This document shows positions 25,257 to 34,750 of a stretch of DNA of 36,954 nt, one piece after another. Source of the DNA: Candidatus Woesearchaeota archaeon (GTDB lineage: Archaea > Nanobdellota > Nanobdellia > SCGC-AAA011-G17 > JAGVXY01); contig JAGVXY010000015.1 in the NCBI GenBank assembly GCA_018303545.1, positions 1-36,954 of the forward strand, written 5' to 3'. The translations under genes and the position numbers were made by a program. Positions within the stretch are counted from its first letter, which is position 1; each line of letters opens with the position of its first letter. A model generated the notes under the pieces. That model was given only the letters and a program-made list of their open reading frames with translations. It was not told the origin of the DNA and ran no database searches.

Positions 25257-25370
25257 TTAATCTCTTTTAGGCGCACAATCGTCACAAAATTTAGAAATTG
25301 CGTAATCCTCAAACTGCAGTGTTTGGAACTCTTTTCCGCAAGTTAAACACTTTTTTTTCGTTATTTTCAT
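25257..25370 (-). CDS. Small zinc-ribbon protein, 37 aa
   Basis: MKITKKKCLTCGKEFQTLQFEDYAISKFCDDCAPKRD*; CxxC...CxxC. Not in the ORF track. Confidence 0.55.
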   Translation of the reverse strand: MKITKKKCLTCGKEFQTLQFEDYAISKFCDDCAPKRD

Positions 25371-27343
25371 TACAAATTTAAAATAGAATTACTGGTTAAT
25401 AAAGCTTACGATTAGGGGTTGCCACGAGCTATATTAAGCAATAACTTGCGTTCTGCTTTAGCAACGACTGTACGAATTGTATGAACTGCATCGGGATTTG
25501 CAGAAATACTATCTATCCCACATTTAACCAAAAATTCTGCCATCTCCGGTCTTGAACCAGCTTGGCCACAGATGCTTGTATTAACCCCATATTTTTTGCA
25601 GACTTTTATTACGCTTGCAATTTGCCTTAAAACTGCTGGATGCATTTCATCATAAAGATTTTGAACGCGAGCATTGTTTCTATCTATTGCTAAAGTGTAC
25701 TGTGTAAGATCATTTGTTCCAAAACTTACAAAATTTATGCCCTCCCTACAAATCTCATCTATTATCTGAACTGCAGCAGGAGTCTCAACCATAATTCCAA
25801 ACTCAATATCTTTGCATGGCTCGAACCCGCACTGTCTAATTAAATCTTTTGATTGTTTAATCTGATCAAGATGAGTAACTAGTGGAATCATTACGCCTAC
25901 ATTTGTAAGGCCTGCTTCATGAATCTGTTTAATAGCTTCTATCTGTGTCTTGAAAAGTTCAGGTTCACCAAGATCTCTTCTTATTCCTCTAAAACCCATC
26001 ATGGGATTATCTTCAATAGCTTCATCTTGGCCGCCTTCCATATTTCTGAATTCATCAGTTGGAACATCTAAAAGCCTAACCCAAACTTTTTTGCCCTGAA
26101 AAGCTCTTGCAATAGTAGTCATACCTGAAACTAAATCGCTTAAAAGCTCTGCCTTTCTGCCAGACTTAATTAGAAATGATGGATGAGCCTTGCCAGAGAG
26201 CATCATATGCTCAACCCTTAAAAGACCAACTCCATCAGCACCTGTCTGTGCTGCATGCTCTGCAAACTTAGGAAGGTCCATAACTACCTTAACCTCCGTT
26301 GCGGTTTCTATCTCAAAATGCTCTGCAGACTCAGCACGTAATGAAGCTTCTTCCGTCTTTTTTGAACCTAAATCTAATCTACCCTTGTAAACTTTTCCGT
26401 TTGTAGCATCTACTGTGATTAGCTCATTATCTTTTAGAATTTTTGTGGCATTATTAGTACCGACAATAACAGGAATTCCCATTTCACGGCCAACTATTGC
26501 TGCATGACTTGTTGAACCGCCTTTATCTGTAACAATTGCGCAGGCTTTTTCCATTGCGCTGACATAATCCGGATCTGTCATCTCAGCTACGAGAACATCG
26601 CCTTTTTCAATCTTAGTTAATTCGTCGGCATTGCGGATAATCTTTACAGGACCGATGCCCACACCCGGAGAAGCTGGAAGACCTTCAACAATTGGCTCTG
26701 CGTGATCCCCGTTGGAAATGTTCTCTTCCTTGCTTAACTGCTCTTTCTCTGAATAAGGCTTCTTCAAGGTAGTTATTGGTCTTGATTGTACAACGAAAAT
26801 TCTTGAACCTTCAATTGCAAATTCAATATCTTGTGGTTTAGTATAATGCTTTTCTATCTTAACTGCGAGCTCTGCTAATTTTTCTATTTCAAATTGAGAA
26901 AGCTTCTGTGTTTCCTGCTTATCTGCAGAAATATCCTTCTTAATATTTGCGCCTGTATTAATATCAAGAGTAATCATCCATTCCTGCCGGTTAATCTTTT
27001 TTGATTTCAAAGATAAATTATTTTTGTCAATAATGTATTGATCTGGATTAATGGCGCCAGAAACAACAGCTTCGCCTAGACCAAACCCTGCTTCGATTTC
27101 TATTTCAGAATCATCGCTGTTCATCGGATTTACTGAGAACATTACGCCTGACTTGTCCGACTTAACCATTTTCTGAACTATCACTGAAATTAAAACCTTG
27201 TTGTGATCAAAATTATTTTTAACCCTGTAATAAATTGCCCTTGCTGTATATAAAGAGGCCCAACATCTTTGAACTGCATCTAGCAGACGTTTATTACCTT
27301 TAATATTCAGAAAAGTTTCTTGCTGCCCTGCAAATGAAGCAGT

Positions 27344-28937
27344 ATTATGCGTTATTATTCCGCCTACGCCTGCTGCGAAGTTTTGCGTTCCTGGAACCAC
27401 AAAATCGTAAACATCTCCTTGATATTCAATTTCTTCAACTCTTTTTATTGGATCCCACATAACATCTGCATTTGCAATCTCTAATAATTCCGGAGAATTC
27501 AATCTTTGCGCAATCTTATTGAAGTAATTTAAACCATAAGTTTGAAGCAGTTTACGGTTCCCTTTATTCCAAGGGGCTGCGTTCTTTGTGAATCTTCCTG
27601 AAATATCATAATTAATTAGCTTATTGACGGATTTTTCCTTTAGGTTACCGTTATCTGAAACGGATTTATTGCAATCCTCGCATACGTACCTCTGCTTTAG
27701 ACTTGAAGATTTGCCACCTTTTTTCATAATGCCTGAGCAGAACGGGCATTCCATTACATCAATTAAATCAAAATTAATGTCTTTTTTAAGATACTTTTCC
27801 ATTAATTCAGAGATTTTTTGGCTTGGTGGCAAAGTGTCAATATAATTATACTGTTTAGTCCTATTACTGTAATTTTTTATAAGGGTGTTTAATCTCTTAA
27901 TTTTTGCATCTTCAGTCAAACCAATCTTTTCCTTAAATAATTCTGCTTCATAGATGGGTATTGCAACTGTGTGATTCTTTGTGAGATAGCATCTAATGCC
28001 CAGCATTTCAATCAATTTTATTACTCCACTAAGCAGTTCCTTTGACACAGAAGTATATTGAATGCCCTTTTCAAAGATATAACCATCTCCATCAAAGCAA
28101 CCCTTTAAAAATGAGCCTATTTTCTCCTCATTGAGGTTGAATATCAAATTTGGAACTTTCTTAATTCTTGCAGATCTCCCTTTTCCTTTAACATTTGTTG
28201 AAGGACTACCAAATAATTCGTGTAGCAATTCAACGAGAACCTTATTGAAAATTCGAACATTCCCTAATTTCGGTTTGGCCAATTTGCATTTTTTTTCAAA
28301 ATATTTTTCAACTTTTTCTGCCAATTCTTTTGATTCACAGGAAAAATCAACGCAATTGTCCTCATAAGTAGAACCTTCTGCAGCAATCAACGCAATTGTC
28401 CTCATAAGTAGAACCTTCTGCAGCGTACAATCCTAAAACATAAGCCAATTCGTTATCCACCTCTAATTTTAATGGAAAATCATTTTGAATTGAATGTTTT
28501 TTGCTATTTATCTTTACTCGGTTGTCTTTAATTAAAATTGGCTTTTTGATTATATCTGAAACTATTATCTCTTTAATTTCTTTGGTATTAGGCAGAGGTA
28601 TCCTTTTAATGACTGGAACACGGGTGTTTTTTGTGATATCTTTAGAATTTAAAACATCTAATTGAAATGTTTCAGGATTAAGAGCAAGCAAAGAGTGCTG
28701 CGGAGTTATTGTAATATGCCTGCCTGTTTTTGTAAGGATCTTGATTAATTTTGCCCCATTTGCAGGATGTTTGTATATTTCTGAAGCGCGAATCCATTCT
28801 AATTTATTATTTTTTAAGGAAGGAATAAATATCTTTGCATCTTGATCTTTTTCATAAATCAACCATAATTTCTCCATGCTTGTATGAACTACTTCATTAT
28901 CGATTTTAACAAGCACAAACTCGTCCTTGCCTATACT
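27344..28937 (-). mobile_element. PEP synthase intein with LAGLIDADG endonuclease, frame disrupted
   Basis: AEDLP|SIGKDEFVLVKI...GVGGIITHN|TASFAGQQ; LGLYAAEGS and LKGCFDGDGY motifs. 1594 nt minus 40 = 1554 nt = 518 codons. Confidence 0.88.
28345..28424. repeat. Perfect 2 x 40-bp tandem duplication
   Basis: Copies 28345-28384 and 28385-28424 are identical: aatcaacgcaattgtcctcataagtagaaccttctgcagc. Confidence 0.97.
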
Positions 28938-29415
28938 GGGCAAATCCTCGGCAGTTGCTGAAGACCTCACTGCAACTAAAGGAGCATCTCTACCTGCTTT
29001 GATTAAATCCATCGCTTTTTTGTTCTTTGTTTCAAAAACGCTATCATCTATGTTAAGATTTTCATATGCCTCCAAAATGTCATCTCTTATGTTTAGGGGC
29101 ATTGGTTGACTTAAAATTATTTCTTTAATTTTTCTTGATGCCGCCTGCAACTCTTCATTATCATCAACGTTTACTCTTGCTAAAATTGTGAAAATATCAC
29201 TGCCTACGCCTGTATCTAAAAACTTCTTAAAAGCGTTTGCGGAAATTGCAAAACCGGGGGGAATGGGAAAACCTGCGTTGTACATCTCGCCTAAAGAGGC
29301 ACCTTTGCCGCCGGCTATAGCTATATCTTCCTTGAAAAGCTCCTTGAACCAAACGACATTATCTGACAAACCGCATCACCCCTTTGATACAAATTTATAA
29401 GTAATATTACTTTTT

Positions 29416-29504
29416 AAAGGTTTCTGAAGCGGATTAGAAATTTGTTAAAAATGAGTTAAGCGCGTTCATTCTTTGATTATACGTATTTGCGTGAGATGCA
29501 TAGG
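29416..29504 (-). pseudogene. Relic of an RT gene 3' end (direct repeat A)
   Basis: Minus-strand translation YASHANTYNQRMNALNSFLTNF* versus intact RT end YASHANTFNQRRSVLNSFLTNLFQKP. Confidence 0.8.
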
Positions 29505-29530
29505 CAAATATAAAACAGACAATTTAAATG

Positions 29531-30064
29531 CTATTTACACAAGTCATTTGGGACTTTAAAGTCCTTATTAGAGAAAACTATTTCTTCGGCCTGAGAAATT
29601 GCTTTCATGCAAACTTTTGTCATATACTCAAATTTTCTTTCGATATCTTTACTAGTTATGGATGAGCCATATCTTGCTGTTTCTCTTTCATCCACATCTG
29701 ATTTTTCTCCTTTAGCAGCATAAACGGTTATTCTATCAATAAATTCATCATCATATTCCATCAATTTATTGTCTTTGGCGTATCTAAGAAAAGCAGCTGT
29801 GCATTTTTGGCTTCTGCTCTCAATTCCAAATTTGGACAAAATGGCAAGGGCACAATAATACAGGGTATAAAACCATTCTTCTGGAATCTTATAATCATAC
29901 CCCTGTGATTTATACAATTCGCAAAGCTGTAAATTAATTTTCGCCTTAGCGAGATATTCTTTGGCAAGCTTACTATCAGACTTGACAATTAGGAGACCTT
30001 TATGTTTTTTGCCCTTTTCCTCATCTTTCTTTGCAAGAACAAAACATTCCCTTACTTCTTTCAT
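29531..30064 (-). CDS. HEPN-domain-like protein, partner of the adjacent MNT nucleotidyltransferase
   Basis: All-helical, AKINLQLCELYKSQGYDYKIPEEWFYTLYYCALAILSKFG; overlaps the MNT gene by 4 bp. Confidence 0.65.
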   Translation of the reverse strand: MKEVRECFVLAKKDEEKGKKHKGLLIVKSDSKLAKEYLAKAKINLQLCELYKSQGYDYKIPEEWFYTLYYCALAILSKFGIESRSQKCTAAFLRYAKDNKLMEYDDEFIDRITVYAAKGEKSDVDERETARYGSSITSKDIERKFEYMTKVCMKAISQAEEIVFSNKDFKVPNDLCK

Positions 30065-30660
30065 CTTTGAGCTATGAGTCGCATAAACTTTATAAATTTT
30101 TCCTGCCCGAATGAAATTATTCCTTTTTTAACTGCATCAATCAGCGCCTTATTTGCCGCTTTAAGCTCTTTTTTGAATTCAGATTGAGTAAAGTTGATGG
30201 CATGAATCTTCTTTATCTGGGTCTTTTGGATTTTTCCAATAGATTTTTCAATCTCTAAAAATTTGTTCTCATTGGCCACGATTAAAATATCTATATCATT
30301 TGCCTCTTTTGGAGAATGAATTATGCTCCCGTAAATCAAGAGAAAGTCTACTTTACCTTCTAATTCTGCAAAATTGCTCATCCATCTTTGGTTATTTAAG
30401 GCATCTTTAGTTAATATTAGAGAAAGCGTTTTTTCTACAAGGGGGTTATTCCAATTCAAGCTTATGCTGAACGCGCTTGTTTTTCCAGTTCCAACTGGTG
30501 AAATTATAATGAATGTATCATTATCTAACTTTTTTATTACTTTCCATGCTCCGACTCTACTCATGCCAACCTCTTTAGCTAAAGATGTTACCGTCTGGCT
30601 TGCTGTGAAATCTTTTAATAAGATCTTCAGGATTCTGCTATCTGGCTTTTCTGTTTCCAT
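30061..30660 (-). CDS. HTH plus minimal nucleotidyltransferase (MNT)
   Basis: N-terminal HTH TVTSLAKEVGMSRVGAWKVIKKL; NTase motif LLIYGSIIHSPKEANDIDILIV (GS...DxD). Confidence 0.8.
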   Translation of the reverse strand: METEKPDSRILKILLKDFTASQTVTSLAKEVGMSRVGAWKVIKKLDNDTFIIISPVGTGKTSAFSISLNWNNPLVEKTLSLILTKDALNNQRWMSNFAELEGKVDFLLIYGSIIHSPKEANDIDILIVANENKFLEIEKSIGKIQKTQIKKIHAINFTQSEFKKELKAANKALIDAVKKGIISFGQEKFIKFMRLIAQR

Positions 30661-30678
30661 TTTGTTAATAATTATTAA

Positions 30679-31773
30679 TTAAATGTTAATAGTTATATTT
30701 AAAGGTTTCTGAAACAGATTTGTTAAAAACGAGTTAAGAACGCTCCTTCTTTGATTAAATGTATTTGCGTGAGATGCGTAAGCGAGCCATCCCTGCAAGG
30801 AATCGTATATCTGACTGTAAGTTGTATAATCTGATTCGTAATCGGATAATAATGAAGCTAGGTGATTATTGAAATTTACTAGATTTGCTTTTCTTAATAA
30901 TTTATAATGATAAAAAATTCTGTAGCCTAAAAAAGCAATTCCTTTTTTTAAAGGAATAATTTTCGACTTATCTGGATGAAGCTCAAGTTTTAATTCATCT
31001 TTCAAGAAATTTGTGATTTCTTTTTTATAATTTCTAAGAATTAAACTTTGATTATCTAAAATAACGAAATCATCTACATATCTTATGTAGTATTTTGCTT
31101 TTAATTTGTGCTTTACAAAGTAATCAAGCTCGTTCAAGTAAACATTCGCAAAAAATTGCGAAGTTAAATTTCCCAATGGCATGCCTTTGCCGTTTGTTTT
31201 TGAATCAAAATTGCTTATTATCTGATTTATCAGCCATATTACTTTCTCGTCTTTTATTTTCTTATTTACTATTTTTAATAGTATTTCATGATCGACTGCC
31301 TCAAAATAATGCTTTACATCTGCCTTTAAAACATAGCCTTTTACCGAGTTATTGCTGTATGGCTCATTAATCAATTTGCCGTTGCTGGAGACAATTCTCT
31401 TAAATTTATCAAATCTTAACAAGGCGTTTATTGTGCCTTTATTTATTCTGCTTGCGTAGGAATCGCAGATGAATATCTTTTCATAAATCGGATCTAAGAT
31501 GTTTACAAGTGCGTGATGGACAACCCGGTCGCGAAAGGCAGACTTATGAATTTTTCTTGTTTTCGGATCGCGTATGGCAAACTCTTTCAAGGGCTTTGGC
31601 TTGTAGCTTAATAATTCTAACTCTTGCTTTAAGTTTGCTAATTCTGCTTTAAGATTTTTTTCAAATTCTATAACGCAAGATTTATTTGTTTTTCTTTTTC
31701 TTGCCTTCTTGAACGCTTTTTCGAGGTTCTCTTGAGAGCAGAGAGAAAGATATAGATTCTTGTAAGTTTTCAT
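30679..31773 (-). CDS. DGR-type reverse transcriptase
   Basis: KADVKHYFEAVDHEIL, GKGMPLGNLTSQFFANVYLNELD, YIRYVDDFVIL. Start placed at ATG 31773 because the ORF extension to 31902 runs through the template repeat. Confidence 0.93.
   Translation of the reverse strand: MKTYKNLYLSLCSQENLEKAFKKARKRKTNKSCVIEFEKNLKAELANLKQELELLSYKPKPLKEFAIRDPKTRKIHKSAFRDRVVHHALVNILDPIYEKIFICDSYASRINKGTINALLRFDKFKRIVSSNGKLINEPYSNNSVKGYVLKADVKHYFEAVDHEILLKIVNKKIKDEKVIWLINQIISNFDSKTNGKGMPLGNLTSQFFANVYLNELDYFVKHKLKAKYYIRYVDDFVILDNQSLILRNYKKEITNFLKDELKLELHPDKSKIIPLKKGIAFLGYRIFYHYKLLRKANLVNFNNHLASLLSDYESDYTTYSQIYDSLQGWLAYASHANTFNQRRSVLNSFLTNLFQKPLNITINI
30701..30780 (-). repeat. RT 3' end (direct repeat B)
   Basis: About 56 of 65 core positions match repeat A by hand alignment; shared aaaggtttctgaa at the distal end. 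Confidence 0.8.
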
Positions 31774-31801
31774 TTTCAGGCCTAGAAAAACTTGGGTTAT
31801 T

Positions 31802-31882
31802 CCGAGCTCAGCATTCGAATTGCCAGGAGTCCTATTGCAATTGAGGTTAGCCCTGTCCGAATTCGCCCTGAACCTAGCGACG
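31802..31882 (-). other. DGR template repeat (TR), about 81 bp
   Basis: Coding-strand match to both VRs with differences only at TR adenines; Asn-rich if translated (FRANSDRANLNCNRTPGNSNAELG). Confidence 0.93.
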
Positions 31883-32042
31883 GCCATTTGTAGCAAATCC
31901 ACTGACTATGCACCATGATTTTAGCATTCACTCAAAACTTCCCCAAGGTTTTTCATCACTACCAACTATTATCATTGAATTTTATGGCATAAACCTATAT
32001 TTATGCACTAATGGATTTACGTGTAGCCCAAGTATTTTGTCT

Positions 32043-32058
32043 CTTGATGGGCATCAAG
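32043..32058. promoter_or_regulatory. Palindrome in the TR upstream region
   Basis: cttgatg-gg-catcaag perfect inverted repeat between target 1 and the TR. Confidence 0.35.
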
Positions 32059-32137
32059 AAACTTTTCTAAGGCAAATTGATACTTTAGATTGAGTTTTAA
32101 TATATTTATATATTTTAACTATTATTTTCTAATACCT

Positions 32138-32977
32138 TTATTTCCTGTGGAAAAACGCGTGACGTACCCCGAGCTCAGCACTCGAATTGCCAGGAGTCCA
32201 ATAGCAAACGAGGTAAGCCCAGCCCGAATCCGCCCTGAACCCAGCGACGCTGTTGTTGTCGTCTCTTGGATAATAATGATAAAAGTTACTTCCTTGGACG
32301 TAATTCTGTACGCTTGATTCTGTTGTTGGCATACCTTGATTGTTGAAATCTAAGTTTACGTAGCAGTCTTTCTTTATTGGCCAAATTAAATCTTCTATAT
32401 TATCTGGGACTAAAACACCATTGACTAATTTATGATTGTAATTGATAATCAATTTTCCCAAAGCCTTATTTTTGACCTTGAAATCTGCATCGAGCCATTC
32501 TGCCCTCCAGGGATCTCTTTTTTCTGTGATTTCGTTGTAAATATTTCTTATTTCTTCTTTGAGGATTTTATTTCCTGCGCCGTCATAAATATCTTCTCCT
32601 GAATTCAAGAACATAATAAAATCTGTAAACTGCTTCAAATTCAATGTGAAACCATTTAATTCCAAGTTTAGTTTCAATGCATCAAACCAATCTATATTTC
32701 CGATGTAATTCCTGCCGTTCTGCTCTTGTTTTGTGTTGCTTAGGCTTAAACTTAAAGAATTGGCTGCTTCTTGGACTTTGTTATCCAAGCTTAATCTGTA
32801 TTTTGAAACTAGAATAATATCGCTGCCTTGAGGAAGCTGAATATAATCTTCCGGCTTTCCTACTTGCGAAACACTAACGAGGGGTTTATTTGGATCTTCT
32901 TTTGGAGCTTTAGGCTTCTCTTTGTCCAAGCCAAGGTATTCAATCATTCTTTTATATTCTTCTTCTGTGTAAGGCAT
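32138..32977 (-). CDS. DGR target protein 1, C-terminal variable C-type-lectin-like region
   Basis: Ends SVAGFRADSGWAYLVCYWTPGNSSAELGVRHAFFHRK; VR at the 3' end; paralogue of 34751..35590; preceded by gaggtaattaaaATG. Confidence 0.9.
   Translation of the reverse strand: MPYTEEEYKRMIEYLGLDKEKPKAPKEDPNKPLVSVSQVGKPEDYIQLPQGSDIILVSKYRLSLDNKVQEAANSLSLSLSNTKQEQNGRNYIGNIDWFDALKLNLELNGFTLNLKQFTDFIMFLNSGEDIYDGAGNKILKEEIRNIYNEITEKRDPWRAEWLDADFKVKNKALGKLIINYNHKLVNGVLVPDNIEDLIWPIKKDCYVNLDFNNQGMPTTESSVQNYVQGSNFYHYYPRDDNNSVAGFRADSGWAYLVCYWTPGNSSAELGVRHAFFHRK
32141..32153. other. Short inverted repeat downstream of VR1
   Basis: tttcc-tgt-ggaaa; same position after VR2; absent after the TR. Confidence 0.5.
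32169..32249 (-). other. DGR variable repeat 1 (VR1)
   Basis: 10 substitutions relative to the TR, all at TR adenines on the coding strand. Confidence 0.93.
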
Positions 32978-32978
32978 T

Positions 32979-34736
32979 TTAATTACCTCTCCTGTAAAGC
33001 GAATTAGTCACATGCAATAAAGACGCGGGCAGGTTATTGATATTTTCAACCTTATGAGCAACTACAAATTTGTCCCTGTTTCTATCGCTGTAATTCTTAA
33101 TAGCATTATAAATATCAGACTCATTGCCTATCTGAATCCAAATCAGCGGACCATTATGATTTAACAAAGCATTAATAGCCTCTAATGAATTGTCTATCTG
33201 GCCATCGCTTATGCCCACCAATGCGCATCCGGCTTTGTCCGCGGATTTCAAAAGATTTATTGGCATTGAAGTCTCGCCGCCAAAATTATCATTCTCAATA
33301 GTGTTATAAAAGACTCTTTCTAAACGATCAATATCACTGCACCATCCTGACCAGGACTGGTTTGCCTTGGAACTGAACTGCAGCAAGCCATACTGCAATA
33401 AGTGAGCTTTTCTCTCCTGCTTCAAACCTTCAAATATTGCATAAACTGTATCTATCATCAGTGAATATTCATAGCCCTTCATGCTTCCTGAATTGTCACA
33501 CACCAAAAGCAAATCTGCCAGACTGCCTTCACTAGACTTGCTTCTTGGAGGCAATACCAAAGGAATCATTTTTTTCTTAAACTGCAGACCGCCGCCAACT
33601 TTAGCTCTTGTCTTGCCTAAAGATGCCTTAGCAATATTATCGGTCTTTCCTGAAGAGAGATGCGCATAAGGCAGAGAATACTGCGAAGAATTGTCTTTGC
33701 CAGATCCGAATATATCGTGCCTTATCTTTTTTCCAGCCATCTTATGCTTCTCTTTAAAAACTTCAAAACTATCCATGTAAGGCGAAGGATCGTGGCTCTT
33801 CTGCAGCGCAATCTGTATCAGCTGTGATCTGAATCCAGGATCATTCTTTAACTTTGAAAAGAAAGGCGTCATCGGCAGATTCATATTTGATTCCAAGTGT
33901 GCGGTAAGCTTTGCATAATCATAAGCTAACTGCGACCAATTTTCAGGATTCTTGAGATGATTAATTAATTCTAAAATTTCTTTTTCATTCAATTCGCCTT
34001 TTATTGAAGCTGGACCTAACTGCAGTTCTTTTCCGAAAGCCATAAGCACCGAATCAATTATTGGCTTGGCTTCCTTATTATAATTAGGGCAGTAATCTTT
34101 TGCAAAATCCGCTTTTGGATTGAATATCTTCATCTGAATATCTGCGAAGACTGCATAGGATGAATTTAAATTTGGTTTCTTTTCATCTAAAAATACTTCT
34201 CTTAAATATTTCAGACTTCTGCCTTTTATTGTTTCTTTGTGGTCTATGGCTAATGAGCAATTATCAACAATATCTTCAAACTCGTTTGCTGTTCTATAAA
34301 TCTTCTGCTTTATCTTTGATTCATCAAGACCTGCATCTTTCAAGCCTCTTGAGACAGCATCAAGAATCATTTCAAAATGATTTTTATCATACGGACAGTA
34401 GCGCCAGTGGCCATGCTCATGCAGTGTTACAGATTTCAGAACATCCTCGGGTGTGCCGTATGTTTCATTGAATTCAGAGGCGTTAATTCTTGATTCTTTT
34501 CTGAATATTTTAAAAATGCTTTTTTTCTTTCTTGAAAGGTGAGATGCTTTTGCCCTTTCAAACATTCCTCTCCAATCTGGATCATATTCTATGTTTACTT
34601 CATAGGTATCATTTAATATTGCCGCTTCAAGTCCATGAGCTGTTTGTTTTTCTATGCACTTTAACTGGAATTGTGAGTAGCCAATCTCGTCTAAATGCAT
34701 TCTTGCTTCTTTTTCAATATTAACTTTTGTCCTCAT
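32979..34736 (-). CDS. HExxH metallopeptidase-like plus VWA-domain protein, DUF2201-like
   Basis: SVTLHEHGHWRYCPYD (HExxH), TANEFEDIVDN; LLLVCDNSGSM (MIDAS DxSxS). Confidence 0.8.
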   Translation of the reverse strand: MRTKVNIEKEARMHLDEIGYSQFQLKCIEKQTAHGLEAAILNDTYEVNIEYDPDWRGMFERAKASHLSRKKKSIFKIFRKESRINASEFNETYGTPEDVLKSVTLHEHGHWRYCPYDKNHFEMILDAVSRGLKDAGLDESKIKQKIYRTANEFEDIVDNCSLAIDHKETIKGRSLKYLREVFLDEKKPNLNSSYAVFADIQMKIFNPKADFAKDYCPNYNKEAKPIIDSVLMAFGKELQLGPASIKGELNEKEILELINHLKNPENWSQLAYDYAKLTAHLESNMNLPMTPFFSKLKNDPGFRSQLIQIALQKSHDPSPYMDSFEVFKEKHKMAGKKIRHDIFGSGKDNSSQYSLPYAHLSSGKTDNIAKASLGKTRAKVGGGLQFKKKMIPLVLPPRSKSSEGSLADLLLVCDNSGSMKGYEYSLMIDTVYAIFEGLKQERKAHLLQYGLLQFSSKANQSWSGWCSDIDRLERVFYNTIENDNFGGETSMPINLLKSADKAGCALVGISDGQIDNSLEAINALLNHNGPLIWIQIGNESDIYNAIKNYSDRNRDKFVVAHKVENINNLPASLLHVTNSLYRRGN

Positions 34737-34750
34737 ATTTCCTAATACCT

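Larger units (their letters stand above)
25412..29369 (-). pseudogene. ppsA: Phosphoenolpyruvate synthase with an intein; reading frame broken by a 40-bp tandem duplication
   Basis: N-part 28362..29369 (VAVRSSATAEDLP) and C-part 25412..28405 (TASFAGQQETF, GGSTSHAAIVGREMGIP, FGTNDLTQYTL). Removing one 40-bp copy restores one frame. May be an assembly artefact or a functional split gene. Confidence 0.75.

Noticed and set aside
29531-30064. HEPN-like protein as the DGR accessory Avd
   Set aside because: Position and helical content fit loosely, but it is longer than typical Avd and overlaps an MNT gene, so HEPN-MNT is the simpler reading.
30679-31773. Retron or group II intron reverse transcriptase
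   Set aside because: No intron RNA, maturase or msr/msd evidence; TR/VR adenine-specific pairing makes a DGR decisive.
32090-32317. Plus-strand ORF across VR1 (and 34727-34930 across VR2)
   Set aside because: Antisense shadow of the conserved target 3' ends; substitution pattern and gene context support the minus frame.
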